A DNA stretch of 21,800 nt from JBAYVY01 sp041674345 (GCA_041674345.1 JBAYVY010000013.1:1-21800), one strand, 5' to 3'. Shown: positions 7,560 to 16,031, counted from the stretch's first letter. Notes: generated by a model from the letters alone, not told the origin. A program made the numbers and translations.

Positions 7560-8935
7560 GGTTCCTCCACGATACCAAGTCGGCGGGCTTGCGAAGAATT
7601 GAAGAGGTTGCGGGGATCGTATTGCCGCTTGATTTGCCGGAAGCGTTCGAGGTTGGGATACATCGCGGCGAATGTGTCGCGGTGCATCAGCGCGTCTTTG
7701 GCCAGGTAGAGCCGTCCGGCGTGATCGAGTGTGATTTGATCGAGTTTCGCGGCCAAAACGCGGAGAGATTCGCCGGTGTTGGGCAGGTCCATCGCGAGGG
7801 TGTAGCCGGGTTGCATGAAAGAGAGCAGGCCCGGCCCTTGTCGTCCGCATTTTTTGAGTACGGTGAGAAAGGAGCCGATGCCCGACGCGGCGACGGCTTC
7901 GAGGATGCGCGTCAGGCCGATGCGGGCCTGTTCGGGCGGGAGAAGGACTTGATATTGCACGAAGCCGCGCTTGCCGTAGAGACGGTTCCAGTGCGCGATC
8001 GCATCGAGCGGATAGAAAAACTTGTCGTAATCGACGACGACTTGTTTGTCGCGGTGGGTGGCGTAGAACAGGCGATTGAACGCGGCGACGGTCCATCGGC
8101 CCAGGAGGTTGAACGGCGGATCACAGGGCACGGACTTGCGACGCCGCGCCGGCATTTGATAGGAGTGTCCCCCGCCCCCGGAAGCCGCTCCGGAAGCCGC
8201 CCCGGAATGGCCTTCGGCGTCGTTGCCGAGCATGACGACGCTTCGGCCGAGCGATTTACCGGTCGCCAATGTATCGACCCATGCGACGGAGTAGCGATAG
8301 TCAGCATCGGTTTGTTCGAGCAGCGACAGGGCCTGGTCGAGGTTGGCGGTGCGGCGATAGGTGACATCGCAGTAGGCCGAGGGAACGCGGGACAGGGCGA
8401 GTTGGACCGAGCGGATGATGCCGGTGAGGCCCATGCCGCCGAGGGTGGCGGCGAAAAGATCGGCGTTCTCGGTTGACGAGCAGGTGCGGATTTCACCATC
8501 GGCGGTGAGCAGTTCGAGGGAATGGACGTGGTTGCCGAAGGAGCCGTCGCGGTGGTGATTTTTACCGTGGACATCGGCGGCGACGGCCCCGCCGAGGGTG
8601 ACGAATTTCGTGCCGGGGGTGGTGGGGACGAAGAAGCCGCGCGGCAGGAGATGGGTCATCAGATCGGCGAGGGATACGCCGGCCTCGGCGTGGAGCAGGC
8701 CGGTGGCGGGGTTGAAATCGAGGATGCGGTCGAAGTCCGTGCAGGGGGCGACGAACTGTTGATCGTTGAGCGCGGGATCGCCGTAGGAGCGACCCATGCC
8801 GCGGGGGATGAGGGTTTGCATTTCACCGAAGTGGGACAACCGATCGCGCAGGGCGTCGAAGTTGGCCGCGCGGATCAGCCGGCAGGTCAGCACGGGACAC
8901 CGCCCCCACCCGCTGAGGGGAGCCGTATCCGGCAT
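7556..8935 (-). CDS. DprE1-like FAD-dependent oxidoreductase (polyprenylphospho-beta-D-ribose 2-oxidase)
   Basis: 459 residues from ATG 8935. RGMGRSYGD at 45-53 and PGTKFVTLGGA followed by DVHGKNHHRDGSFGNHV match the FAD-binding half of Mycobacterium DprE1 closely, including the His of HGKNHH. The C-terminal half has GYTLAMDLP and RLYLAKDALM, aligning with DprE1 GWNICVDFP and RLYTAKDS. Lys418 is therefore kept, but the benzothiazinone-reactive Cys387 position is Ala. DprE1 oxidises the 2-hydroxyl of lipid-linked ribofuranose, and DprE2 then reduces it to arabinofuranose. A Gly/Ala/Ser-rich linker (GAASGAASGGGG, around 8178-8210) interrupts the middle. The frame is open further upstream to 9109, but that part lies inside the UbiA gene, so 8935 is preferred. 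It has a 4-base overlap with the DprE2-like gene. Confidence 0.88.
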   Translation of the reverse strand: MPDTAPLSGWGRCPVLTCRLIRAANFDALRDRLSHFGEMQTLIPRGMGRSYGDPALNDQQFVAPCTDFDRILDFNPATGLLHAEAGVSLADLMTHLLPRGFFVPTTPGTKFVTLGGAVAADVHGKNHHRDGSFGNHVHSLELLTADGEIRTCSSTENADLFAATLGGMGLTGIIRSVQLALSRVPSAYCDVTYRRTANLDQALSLLEQTDADYRYSVAWVDTLATGKSLGRSVVMLGNDAEGHSGAASGAASGGGGHSYQMPARRRKSVPCDPPFNLLGRWTVAAFNRLFYATHRDKQVVVDYDKFFYPLDAIAHWNRLYGKRGFVQYQVLLPPEQARIGLTRILEAVAASGIGSFLTVLKKCGRQGPGLLSFMQPGYTLAMDLPNTGESLRVLAAKLDQITLDHAGRLYLAKDALMHRDTFAAMYPNLERFRQIKRQYDPRNLFNSSQARRLGIVEEP

Positions 8936-9020
8936 GGCGTTTTCAGCGGGTGAAATCGGCAAGGTGGTGTTTGGTTCCGCAAAGAGTGGTTGGATGATAT
9001 CGGCTTCACGTGTGCGTTGG

Positions 9021-9956
9021 TCATCGGCTGGCGATGATGCCGATGCACAGCATGAGCAGCACGCAAATGTAGCTGACACGATCGCGGGCGGCGAAGGCGA
9101 CCGGATCATCGGGGATGGCGCCGCGTTCGGCCAGCAACCACATGCGCGTGATCCAATACAGAAGCACCGGGCAGATCAGCCAGAGCCAGTGGGGTGATGG
9201 GTACAGCGCCAGCACTTTTTCGCTGCTGACATAGAGCGCCATGACCATCACGGCCACGTAGCCGCTGGTCGGGCCGATGACGCGCAGGATGTTCAGGTCT
9301 TGCAGTCCGTAGGCGCGTCCGGCCAGCGAGGAACTTTTGTTCGAGGCCTCCATCGCGTCCCGCTGAAGCTGGAGTTCGGAATAGCGCTTCAACACCGCCA
9401 AGGAAAGAAACAGGAACATGCTGAGCCCCAGAAGCCAGTGCGAGAGGTCCACCCTCGCCGCGGCCGACCCGACCAGCAGTCGCAATGTGTATAAGCCCGC
9501 CAGGACCAGCATGTCCGCGATCAACTTCTTCTTGAAATACAGCGAGTATGCGAAAGTGGTCGCCAGATACGCGCCCAGCCACTCGGAGACGGACCGCGGC
9601 AGCAAAAAGCAAAGCCCCGCGACGGTCGCCGCCAGGACGACCGCCGTCACCACCGCAGCACCCACCGACAATCGGCCCGACGCCAGCGGTCGGAACCGTT
9701 TGCGCGGATGAAGACGATCCGCCCCGGCATCTTTCAGATCATTGACGATGTAACCCAGGGACGCGACCAGGTTGAATGCGACAAACGCCAGTAAGGTGTC
9801 TTTGACCTTCGTCGTGTCGCCGGTCTGGTGCGCCAGCAGGAGGGGCACGAACACCAGCACGTTCTTCACCCACTGTTGCGGGCGAATCAACCGCAAAACC
9901 GATCGCGGGATCGACTCGTGCGAATGTTCATCTTGCGATAACACGGAGTCCGACAT
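9021..9956 (-). CDS. UbiA-family prenyltransferase, polyprenyl-phosphate phosphoribosyltransferase (DPPR synthase-like)
   Basis: 311 residues, strongly hydrophobic with about eight to nine membrane segments. RPQQWVKNVLVF at 25-36, the Mg-binding NDLKD with ADRLHPRKRFRPLASG at 72-94, and KKKLIADMLVLAGLYTLR are characteristic of the Rv3806c-type branch of UbiA proteins. These move 5-phosphoribose from PRPP to polyprenyl phosphate rather than prenylating an aromatic ring. The downstream DprE1/DprE2-like pair supports that role. The HAD phosphatase needed after this step (Rv3807c-like, or fused in some bacteria) is not in this protein or the window. It starts 152 bases downstream of gmd, with a 31-bp inverted repeat between, and is followed by the DprE1-like gene after 85 bases. 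Confidence 0.87.
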   Translation of the reverse strand: MSDSVLSQDEHSHESIPRSVLRLIRPQQWVKNVLVFVPLLLAHQTGDTTKVKDTLLAFVAFNLVASLGYIVNDLKDAGADRLHPRKRFRPLASGRLSVGAAVVTAVVLAATVAGLCFLLPRSVSEWLGAYLATTFAYSLYFKKKLIADMLVLAGLYTLRLLVGSAAARVDLSHWLLGLSMFLFLSLAVLKRYSELQLQRDAMEASNKSSSLAGRAYGLQDLNILRVIGPTSGYVAVMVMALYVSSEKVLALYPSPHWLWLICPVLLYWITRMWLLAERGAIPDDPVAFAARDRVSYICVLLMLCIGIIASR

Positions 9957-9993
9957 GGATACGGGTTCCAGGATGCTGGGAAAACGTGTGAGA

Positions 9994-10077
9994 AGGTCTT
10001 GCGTCTTGCGTCCTGCGGTTTGCGAGAGGCACGGTTTTCCGCAAGCCGCAAGCCGCAGGACGCAGGCCGCAAGACCT
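9994..10077. repeat. 31-bp imperfect inverted repeat between gmd and the ubiA-like gene
   Basis: Bases 9994-10024 and 10047-10077 are inverted copies with 28 of 31 positions matching. Two of the three mismatches can form G-U pairs in RNA, and the loop is 22 bases. The arms are built from short CTTGCG/CCTGCG units, so each arm is also internally repetitive. It lies wholly between two minus-strand genes. It could be a REP-like mobile repeat, an attenuator or an mRNA-stabilising stem. No T-tract follows in the direction of transcription. Confidence 0.75.
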
Positions 10078-10108
10078 GCGATGGAGAACCGGCTTCTCCC
10101 GCGCTTTC

Positions 10109-11164
10109 TTACTGATCGTGGCCGACATTGGTCGGCAGTTCATGCCCGGCGTCGCGCAGGGTTTTTTCGCGGGCGGCCAGTTCCAGGTCGTTTTCGACCA
10201 TCATTTTCGTCAGTTCTTTGAGCGAGACCTTCGGCGTCCAGCCGAGTTTCGCGCGGGCTTTGGTCGAATCGCCGAGCAGGATATCGACCTCGGTGGGGCG
10301 GAAATAGCGCGGGTCGATTTCAACGTAATCCTTGTAATCGAGATTGACCATGCCGAACGCCAGTTCGAGGAAACTGCGAACCGTGTGCGTTTCGCCGGTG
10401 GCCAGGACGTAATCGTCGGGCTGGTCCTGCTGGAGCATCCGCCACATGCCTTCGACGTAATCACCGGCGAAACCCCAGTCGCGCTGGGAGTCGAGATTGC
10501 CCATGAAGAGCTTGTCCTGCATGCCGTGTTTGATGCGGCCGACGGCGCGGGTGATTTTGCGTGTGACGAAAGTTTCACCGCGGCGAGGCGATTCGTGGTT
10601 GAACAGGATGCCGTTGCAGGCGAACAAGCCGTAGGCCTCGCGGTAGTTGACGGTGATCCAGTGGGCGTACACCTTGGCCACGCCGTAGGGCGAGCGGGGA
10701 TAGAAGGGCGTGGTTTCCTTCTGCGGATTTTCCTGCACCTTGCCGAACATTTCGGAAGTGCCGGCCTGATAGAAGCGGACGCGGCGACGGGTGTAATCCT
10801 GGAACTCGCGGACGGCTTCGAGCAGTTTGAGCGTGCCCACGCCGTCGGTTTCGGCGGTGTAAACGGGCATGTCGAAACTGACGCGCACGTGGGATTGGGC
10901 GCCGAGGTTGTAAACTTCGTCCGGCTGCACTTCGTCGAGGATTCGACGAAGGTTATTGGCGTCGGTCAGATCGCCGTAGTGGAGTTTGAGTTTGACGTTG
11001 GGATTGTGCGGATCGCGGTACAGGTGGTCGATGCGATCGGTGTTCAAGCCGGAGGACCGGCGGATCAGGCCGTGAACGGAATAACCCTTGCCGAGCAGCA
11101 ATTCCGAGAGATAGCTGCCGTCCTGTCCCGTGATGCCCGTGATGAGTGCGATTTTGCCGGCCAT
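10109..11164 (-). CDS. gmd: GDP-mannose 4,6-dehydratase
   Basis: 351 residues, the usual length. GITGQDGSYL at 10-19, HYGDLTD, NLGAQSHVRVSF, TSEMFGKVQENPQ and SPYGVAKVYAHW give the Rossmann loop and the Thr-Glu-Tyr-Lys catalytic set. NHESPRRGETFVTRKITRA is the conserved GMD segment downstream. It converts GDP-D-mannose to GDP-4-keto-6-deoxymannose, the substrate of Fcl at 5760-6719. AGGAG lies 5 bases before the ATG, so the start is secure. It is the first gene of the minus-strand run and divergent from the GT4 gene at 11427. The product could also feed rhamnose-type or perosamine sugars, but fcl in the same run points to fucose. Confidence 0.96.
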   Translation of the reverse strand: MAGKIALITGITGQDGSYLSELLLGKGYSVHGLIRRSSGLNTDRIDHLYRDPHNPNVKLKLHYGDLTDANNLRRILDEVQPDEVYNLGAQSHVRVSFDMPVYTAETDGVGTLKLLEAVREFQDYTRRRVRFYQAGTSEMFGKVQENPQKETTPFYPRSPYGVAKVYAHWITVNYREAYGLFACNGILFNHESPRRGETFVTRKITRAVGRIKHGMQDKLFMGNLDSQRDWGFAGDYVEGMWRMLQQDQPDDYVLATGETHTVRSFLELAFGMVNLDYKDYVEIDPRYFRPTEVDILLGDSTKARAKLGWTPKVSLKELTKMMVENDLELAAREKTLRDAGHELPTNVGHDQ

Positions 11165-11194
11165 GCGATCTCCTGTGTTTTCGCGGTGAAACCC

Positions 11195-11200
11195 ATTATA
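11195..11200 (-). promoter_or_regulatory. Possible -10 element of the gmd operon promoter
   Basis: The minus strand reads TATAAT at 11200-11195, about 30 bases upstream of the gmd start codon. No convincing -35 hexamer lies 16-18 bases further upstream, so this is only a partial promoter call. Confidence 0.35.
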
Positions 11201-11281
11201 TCGGCTGTTTGGGCGGCGGGCTTGGTATCCATCGAGGCGGAGATTTGAAGTTCGTTAATTCCGTCGTCCGGAAAGGACTCA

Positions 11282-11310
11282 AAGACAGGGTTCAAAACAA
11301 CCGATATACT
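11282..11310 (+). promoter_or_regulatory. Possible sigma70-type promoter for the plus-strand glycosyltransferase run
   Basis: AAGACA at 11282-11287 and TATACT at 11305-11310 are separated by 17 bases, within the 262-base divergent gap between gmd and the GT4 gene starting at 11427. Confidence 0.4.
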
Positions 11311-11426
11311 GACCACCCAAAACACTTACGCGATGTTTGTCCGAAGCCATTGTGTCCGGGCCGACGGATCGTGTGAATTGGAAGCAAAGCATTGCCCAAT
11401 CGGAACCGAATGAGTTTCAGGATCGC

Positions 11427-12557
11427 ATGAAAACCACAAGCTCTCAAACACGTGCCATGCAGCCAACATTGAGTCGCCCGATTCGCGTCGTGTTTTGCTG
11501 GAGCGACATCAGCGGCTACATGGCCGCGTGTTGGCGGGAATTGGCCCGGCGGCCCGATATGGATTTGGCGGTGCTGACGACATCTTCTTCATTCCCGTGG
11601 GGCGAAGAAACCCGCCGGGGCATTCCCAAGTATCTTCAGTTATCGCCGGAGCAGTTCAACGATGGAAAATCCGTTCAGGAATTTGTCGTCGGCCATCAAC
11701 CCGACGTCGTGGTTCTGAGCGGATGGAGCCATCCGCAATACCTCCGTCTTGCCAAGCTGCCGGCGCTGCGGCAGGCCCGATGTATTCTGGCGATGGACAC
11801 GCCGTGGCGTTGGGAACTGCGACAATGGCTGGCGCGGTACAAACTGGCCGGTTTTTTTCGACGCATGTCGGGCGTCGTGGTCACCGGCGAACGCTGCTGG
11901 CAATATGCCCGCCGGTTGGGGTTTGCCGAAGATCGCATTCTGCGCGGCGTGTACGGCGTGGATGACGACCTGCTGTCTTCCGCGATGACCACACGATGCG
12001 CGAATGCAAAACCCTGGCCCCACAGTTTTTTGTTTGCCGGGCAATACACGGACAGAAAAGCCGTCGGTGTCCTGACCGAAGCTTACAAACAGTATCGGCG
12101 TGACAATCCCGATCCGTGGAAGCTGATCTGCTGCGGGCAAGGTCCGCTCAAATCCAAGCTGTCGGGAATCGAGGGATTGGAAGACCGCGGGTTTCTGACC
12201 CCGAACGATTTGCCGAACACGATGGCCGAATCGGGATGTTTCGTTCTGCCCAGCCGCTACGATCCCTGGCCTCTGGTGATTGTCGAATCGTGCGCGGCGG
12301 GTCTGCCGGTCATCTGCTCCGGGGCCTGCGGCAGCCACATCGAACTGGTCCGCTCGTTTTATAATGGACGGGTGGTCGGCACGGGCGATGCCGGAGCGCT
12401 GGCCGAGGCGATGCGATGGATGCAGGATCACGCCGCTCAACTGCCCGAAATGGGCCGCCGAAGCCAGGTGCTGGGTGCCGCCTATTCCGCCCAGATGTGG
12501 GCCGAGCGGTGGAGCGACTTCATGAAGCGAATCCGCGAGGATGACAAACTCGTTTGA
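11427..12557 (+). CDS. GT4-family glycosyltransferase
   Basis: 376 residues from ATG 11427. The C-terminal domain has HSFLFAGQYTDRKAVGVL, ICCGQGPLKSKL and SRYDPWPLVIVESCAAG, the last being the E-x7-E-like donor-binding region of GT4 retaining glycosyltransferases, followed by GLPVICSGACGS. The N-terminal domain is less conserved, with IRVVFCWSDISGY at its start. It should act on the cytoplasmic face, adding one sugar to the lipid-linked repeat; donor unknown. The frame is open from a TTG at 11337, but the extra 30 residues are not conserved-looking, and AGGA at 11419-11422 favours 11427. An ATG at 11457 is a further option. The GT2 gene follows 20 bases after the stop. Confidence 0.82.
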   Translation: MKTTSSQTRAMQPTLSRPIRVVFCWSDISGYMAACWRELARRPDMDLAVLTTSSSFPWGEETRRGIPKYLQLSPEQFNDGKSVQEFVVGHQPDVVVLSGWSHPQYLRLAKLPALRQARCILAMDTPWRWELRQWLARYKLAGFFRRMSGVVVTGERCWQYARRLGFAEDRILRGVYGVDDDLLSSAMTTRCANAKPWPHSFLFAGQYTDRKAVGVLTEAYKQYRRDNPDPWKLICCGQGPLKSKLSGIEGLEDRGFLTPNDLPNTMAESGCFVLPSRYDPWPLVIVESCAAGLPVICSGACGSHIELVRSFYNGRVVGTGDAGALAEAMRWMQDHAAQLPEMGRRSQVLGAAYSAQMWAERWSDFMKRIREDDKLV

Positions 12558-12577
12558 TAACCTCAAGGATATCCCCC

Positions 12578-13414
12578 ATGCCATTGCCGACACTCTCCAT
12601 CGTCACCCCCAGTTACAACCAGGCGAAATACCTGGACGAAACCATCCGTTCCGTGCTTTGCCAGCGCGATCAGGTTCACGAATACTTCGTCATCGACGGC
12701 GGCAGCACCGACGAATCGGCTTCCGTCATCCAAAAATACGCCTCCCAAATCGACCACTGGGTTTCGGAAAAAGACAAGGGCCAGTCCGACGCCATCCAAA
12801 AGGGGTTCTCCCGCGCCACCGGCGACATCCTCTACTGGCTTAATTCCGATGACGTGTTGCTTCCCGGCGCACTGGCCAAAGTGCGACAGGCCTTCGCCGA
12901 TCATCCGCGATGGGATGTGCTGACGGGTTACGGCTGCTGGATCGACGCCGATTCCCGCATCACCAAGGTCTTCCGCATGGGCCGCGAATCGGCCCGTCTG
13001 GCGCGGGGCGGGTGTATGCACGTCTGCCAGCAAACCTGTTTTTTCAAACGCGAAATCTACGAACGCGTGGGCGGATTGAACCTCGATCTGCACTGCATCA
13101 TGGATGTCGAATTGTGGGCCAGGATGTTTGAAGCCGGCGCGGTCTGGGGGCTGGTCCCGCAATACCTGGCCGGGTTCCGCCGACACGACCTGGCCAAGGG
13201 CTCCGCCTGGAGCAAGGAATATGCCGATGAACATGTTTGGGCGGTCGAACATTATCCCGGATATTGGGATGGCGGCTCCCGCTCCATGCGTCTGCTGCAC
13301 ATGATGGACCAACTGCTCACCGGACGCCGCCTGCGTGCCTGGCTGGACGGACGCCGCTGGATCGGTCAAAAGATAACCGATGTGTTGGGTGAATGGAACG
13401 TGGATTTGGGGTAG
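12578..13414 (+). CDS. GT2-family glycosyltransferase
   Basis: 278 residues. The N-terminal GT-A domain shows SIVTPSYNQAKYLDETI, IDGGSTDES, then YWLNSDD, the metal-binding DXD-type motif of family 2 inverting transferases (PF00535). QQTCFFKREIYERVGGLN is the usual acceptor-side segment. AAGGAT at 12565-12570 is well placed 7 bases before ATG 12578. The in-frame TTG at 12554 is disfavoured because it would place the start before this site. Sugar specificity is not predictable. It sits in the GT4-GT2-Wzy-GT4-FkbM plus-strand run and probably adds one residue of the repeat unit. Confidence 0.9.
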   Translation: MPLPTLSIVTPSYNQAKYLDETIRSVLCQRDQVHEYFVIDGGSTDESASVIQKYASQIDHWVSEKDKGQSDAIQKGFSRATGDILYWLNSDDVLLPGALAKVRQAFADHPRWDVLTGYGCWIDADSRITKVFRMGRESARLARGGCMHVCQQTCFFKREIYERVGGLNLDLHCIMDVELWARMFEAGAVWGLVPQYLAGFRRHDLAKGSAWSKEYADEHVWAVEHYPGYWDGGSRSMRLLHMMDQLLTGRRLRAWLDGRRWIGQKITDVLGEWNVDLG

Positions 13415-13475
13415 AGGCCGGCCCCGCGCGCGTCAAAACCGCTCCCGCTCTTCCATGCTTCCGTGAGATCGCATC

Positions 13476-14807
13476 ATGTTCATTCTCTACGCATTATTGA
13501 TTACTTCGACCGTCCTGCCACAGAGTACTTGGCGTGCCTTGCGCGTCAACGTCGGCGTTCCGGTGGGCCTCACCGAAGGCCTGATCCTGCTGGGCTTGAT
13601 CTGGGCGATGTTCCCCAGCAGAAAACGCCTCGAATGGGCCATGCCCGCGCAACATCCCCTGCTGACCCTTTTGCTGTTCTTGTTTCCGCTGGTCACGATC
13701 ATGGCATTCGCGGTCGGTATCTCCAGCGGCAACGAAATGTATCGCGTCGTCAGCACCGCCAGGGACTTCATCCTTCTCCCCCTGGCCATGTTTGTCACCT
13801 ATCGGCTCATCCATACCCCCGGCCAACTCAAGACGTTCCTCAAAGTCGCCGTCCTGTGCGCCATCGTCGGCGGGTTCTTCCTCCTGTTCAGCGTCGTTGT
13901 CCTCGGCCAGAAAGTCCAGGAAGTCGAAAGCGTCATCGAACTACGGGAAGGCAATCAATTCACCGCCGCCATCAATGTCGCCTCCCCCCTGGGCGTCACC
14001 TTCCTCTTCTTCGCCCTGATGAGCGATCGTATCCATCTCCTTCCCCGCAAATGGGCTTATGCCCTGGCCACCTATTGTCTCCTCATCGTGCTCTTCACCT
14101 TCTACCGCAGCAGTTGGGTCGCATGCGCCTTCAGCGCGTTCTGCCTCATCTTCATCCTGCCCCTCGGTTCACGATTCGAGCGAATGTTTCGTTCCGCCAT
14201 CGTCGTCATGATCGCCGGCATCTTCCTCTACATGAGCATCGTGGCCGTAGGTGCGATCATTCATCACGACCTGATCGGCCCGATCAACAACCGTCTGCTC
14301 ACCCTCGTGCCCGGCGCTCACACCAGCGAGGAATCTCATGCCTGGGATAGCCGCGCCGGCGGCATCCAGGCCGAACTGAAAATTTGGTCCGAATACCCCC
14401 TGACCGGCATGGGCTTCGGATACTGGGCCAACCCCCGTCTGCCCCAAGGCATCAGCTACGGCCACAATGTCTTCACCAGCGAACTGGCCACCGGCGGGCC
14501 CCTTTGCCTGCTCTGTATCCTGCTGGCGGTCGTCGGCCCCTGGGTGGTCTCCAAACGCGTGATTCAAACCGCCTCCTCCCCGACGATCCTGTTCACCGGC
14601 GTTTACGGATACGTGAATCAAGCCACGATATTCGCGCTGATGGGCGCCACCGCGTCCATCAACAACCTCATCGGAGCCGTCATCTGCGGAATGGTCGGCG
14701 GCATGATCCTGCGTGCTCGTGAACTCGCCCTGATCGAGGCCCATCGGGCGGGAATCGGCCCGCATTCCACCTATCAGGCCAATGCAGCGTTACCCGCCGA
14801 TTTCTGA
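13476..14807 (+). CDS. O-antigen polymerase/ligase family membrane protein (Wzy/WaaL, PF04932-like)
   Basis: 443 residues with about 10-12 hydrophobic segments. A long soluble loop contains SRAGGIQAELKIWSEYPLTG, then GFGYW and YGHNVFTSELATGG. This pattern (Arg, Trp, P-x-x-G-x-G, then HN near the next helix) is typical of the periplasmic loop of Wzy polymerases and WaaL ligases. Wzy joins lipid-linked repeats on the periplasmic side; WaaL transfers the chain to an acceptor. Sequence alone does not separate the two. With a Wzx flippase at 19380, Wzy is the more economical reading. It begins 61 bases after the GT2 gene. Confidence 0.8.
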   Translation: MFILYALLITSTVLPQSTWRALRVNVGVPVGLTEGLILLGLIWAMFPSRKRLEWAMPAQHPLLTLLLFLFPLVTIMAFAVGISSGNEMYRVVSTARDFILLPLAMFVTYRLIHTPGQLKTFLKVAVLCAIVGGFFLLFSVVVLGQKVQEVESVIELREGNQFTAAINVASPLGVTFLFFALMSDRIHLLPRKWAYALATYCLLIVLFTFYRSSWVACAFSAFCLIFILPLGSRFERMFRSAIVVMIAGIFLYMSIVAVGAIIHHDLIGPINNRLLTLVPGAHTSEESHAWDSRAGGIQAELKIWSEYPLTGMGFGYWANPRLPQGISYGHNVFTSELATGGPLCLLCILLAVVGPWVVSKRVIQTASSPTILFTGVYGYVNQATIFALMGATASINNLIGAVICGMVGGMILRARELALIEAHRAGIGPHSTYQANAALPADF

Positions 14808-14875
14808 GGATATGAATCCTGTCGCAACCGTGAACCCTAACGCCGTCCTGACGACCAGCAGGGATGGGATAAGAC

Positions 14876-15982
14876 GTGCAACAACACATGATGCGGATAT
14901 TATTCGATCACAGCGCCTTTGTGGAATGGAGGTACGGCGGGGTATCTCGCTATTTCTCCGAACTGATTCCGCGCGTCGCTCAAAAAACGCCTGTGGAACT
15001 GTTCATGGGATTACACATCAACCGATACGGACTGGATCGGCATCGGCAAGCCATGGCGCGTTTCGCCGGTTGCCGTCGTCCGTTCATCCGCAAGACGCAT
15101 CGTGCCGCGATGTTTTTGAGCAACCAGTGGTTTCAACGCTTCACCCGCCGAAGCCATGCTGACATCTACCACACGACATATGAAGCGATGCTGTGGCCGG
15201 ACTTTCGCGGACGGCGGGTCATCACGATCCACGACCTGACTCCCGAAAAGTTTCCGCAGTTCTTCGCCTGTTCCTCCGCCTCACTGGCGCACAAACGGAC
15301 ACTGGCCCAAAGAGCCGACGGCATCATCTGCGTTTCGGAAAACACCCGCCGCGATGTCATCGAACTTCTGAATGTGCCGCCTGAAAAAACCTGCGTCGTG
15401 TACCACGGCAATTGTCTGAACATGCAAGTCACCGAACCTCGGGCCGTCGTCGAACCCTATCTGCTCTATGTCGGAATGCGGCGCGGCTATAAAAACTTCA
15501 TCCGACTGGTCGAGGCATATGCGTCCGATCCCCGTATCCACCGGGAGTTTTCGCTCATATGTTTCGGGGGAGGATCTCTGACACCCGATGAAGTCCAACG
15601 GATTCAATCCCTGGGAGTTGCGGGTCGTATCCGTCAGTTCGGCGGGCCTGATACCCTGCTGGCCAATTTATACACCCACGCCACGGCTTTCATTTATCCC
15701 TCCCTCTATGAAGGGTTCGGCATCCCGCTGCTGGAAGCGATGCACTATAATTGCCCCATCATCGCCAGCAGAGCAAGCTGTTTCCCGGAAATCGCCGGCG
15801 ATGCCGCCGTTTATTTTGATCCGGACAATACCGATGATATTGTAAGACAGATTGTTACCGTTATCGGCGATGGCCCAAAACGAGCTGAAATGGTCGAAAT
15901 GGGTCGCATACAAGGTACGAAATATTCTTGGGATCGTTGCGCCGCTGAAACCGTAAATTATTATCGGGTGCTGCTAAGTTAG
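14876..15982 (+). CDS. GT4-family glycosyltransferase (mannosyltransferase-like)
   Basis: 368 residues starting at GTG 14876, supported by GGGA 6 bases upstream; ATGs at 14888 and 14891 are alternatives. The N-terminal domain shows YGGVSRYFSELIPR and ITIHDLTPEKFP. The C-terminal domain has YLLYVGMRRGYKNFIRLVEA and the donor site YPSLYEGFGIPLLEAM with E-x7-E, then PIIASRASCFPEIAGDAAVYFDP. This set is common to GT4 mannosyltransferases such as WbaZ/MtfB-like enzymes, though the donor is not proven. It lies 68 bases after the Wzy-like gene and 49 bases before the FkbM gene. Its last third becomes more AT-rich than the gene's start. Confidence 0.88.
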   Translation: MQQHMMRILFDHSAFVEWRYGGVSRYFSELIPRVAQKTPVELFMGLHINRYGLDRHRQAMARFAGCRRPFIRKTHRAAMFLSNQWFQRFTRRSHADIYHTTYEAMLWPDFRGRRVITIHDLTPEKFPQFFACSSASLAHKRTLAQRADGIICVSENTRRDVIELLNVPPEKTCVVYHGNCLNMQVTEPRAVVEPYLLYVGMRRGYKNFIRLVEAYASDPRIHREFSLICFGGGSLTPDEVQRIQSLGVAGRIRQFGGPDTLLANLYTHATAFIYPSLYEGFGIPLLEAMHYNCPIIASRASCFPEIAGDAAVYFDPDNTDDIVRQIVTVIGDGPKRAEMVEMGRIQGTKYSWDRCAAETVNYYRVLLS

Positions 15983-16031
15983 AGTAAATTTAGATGCCGT
16001 GTTATTTTTTGCCACATGATTCGAGAAAAAC

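Noticed and set aside
7560..8096. In-frame upstream extension of the DprE2-like SDR to a start at 8096
   Set aside because: The extra region is Arg/Ser/Pro-rich, lies inside the DprE1-like gene and precedes a normal SDR start with an ATGA overlap.
10118..11248. 376-codon open frame on the plus strand
   Set aside because: Exact antisense of gmd, whose motifs are unmistakable.
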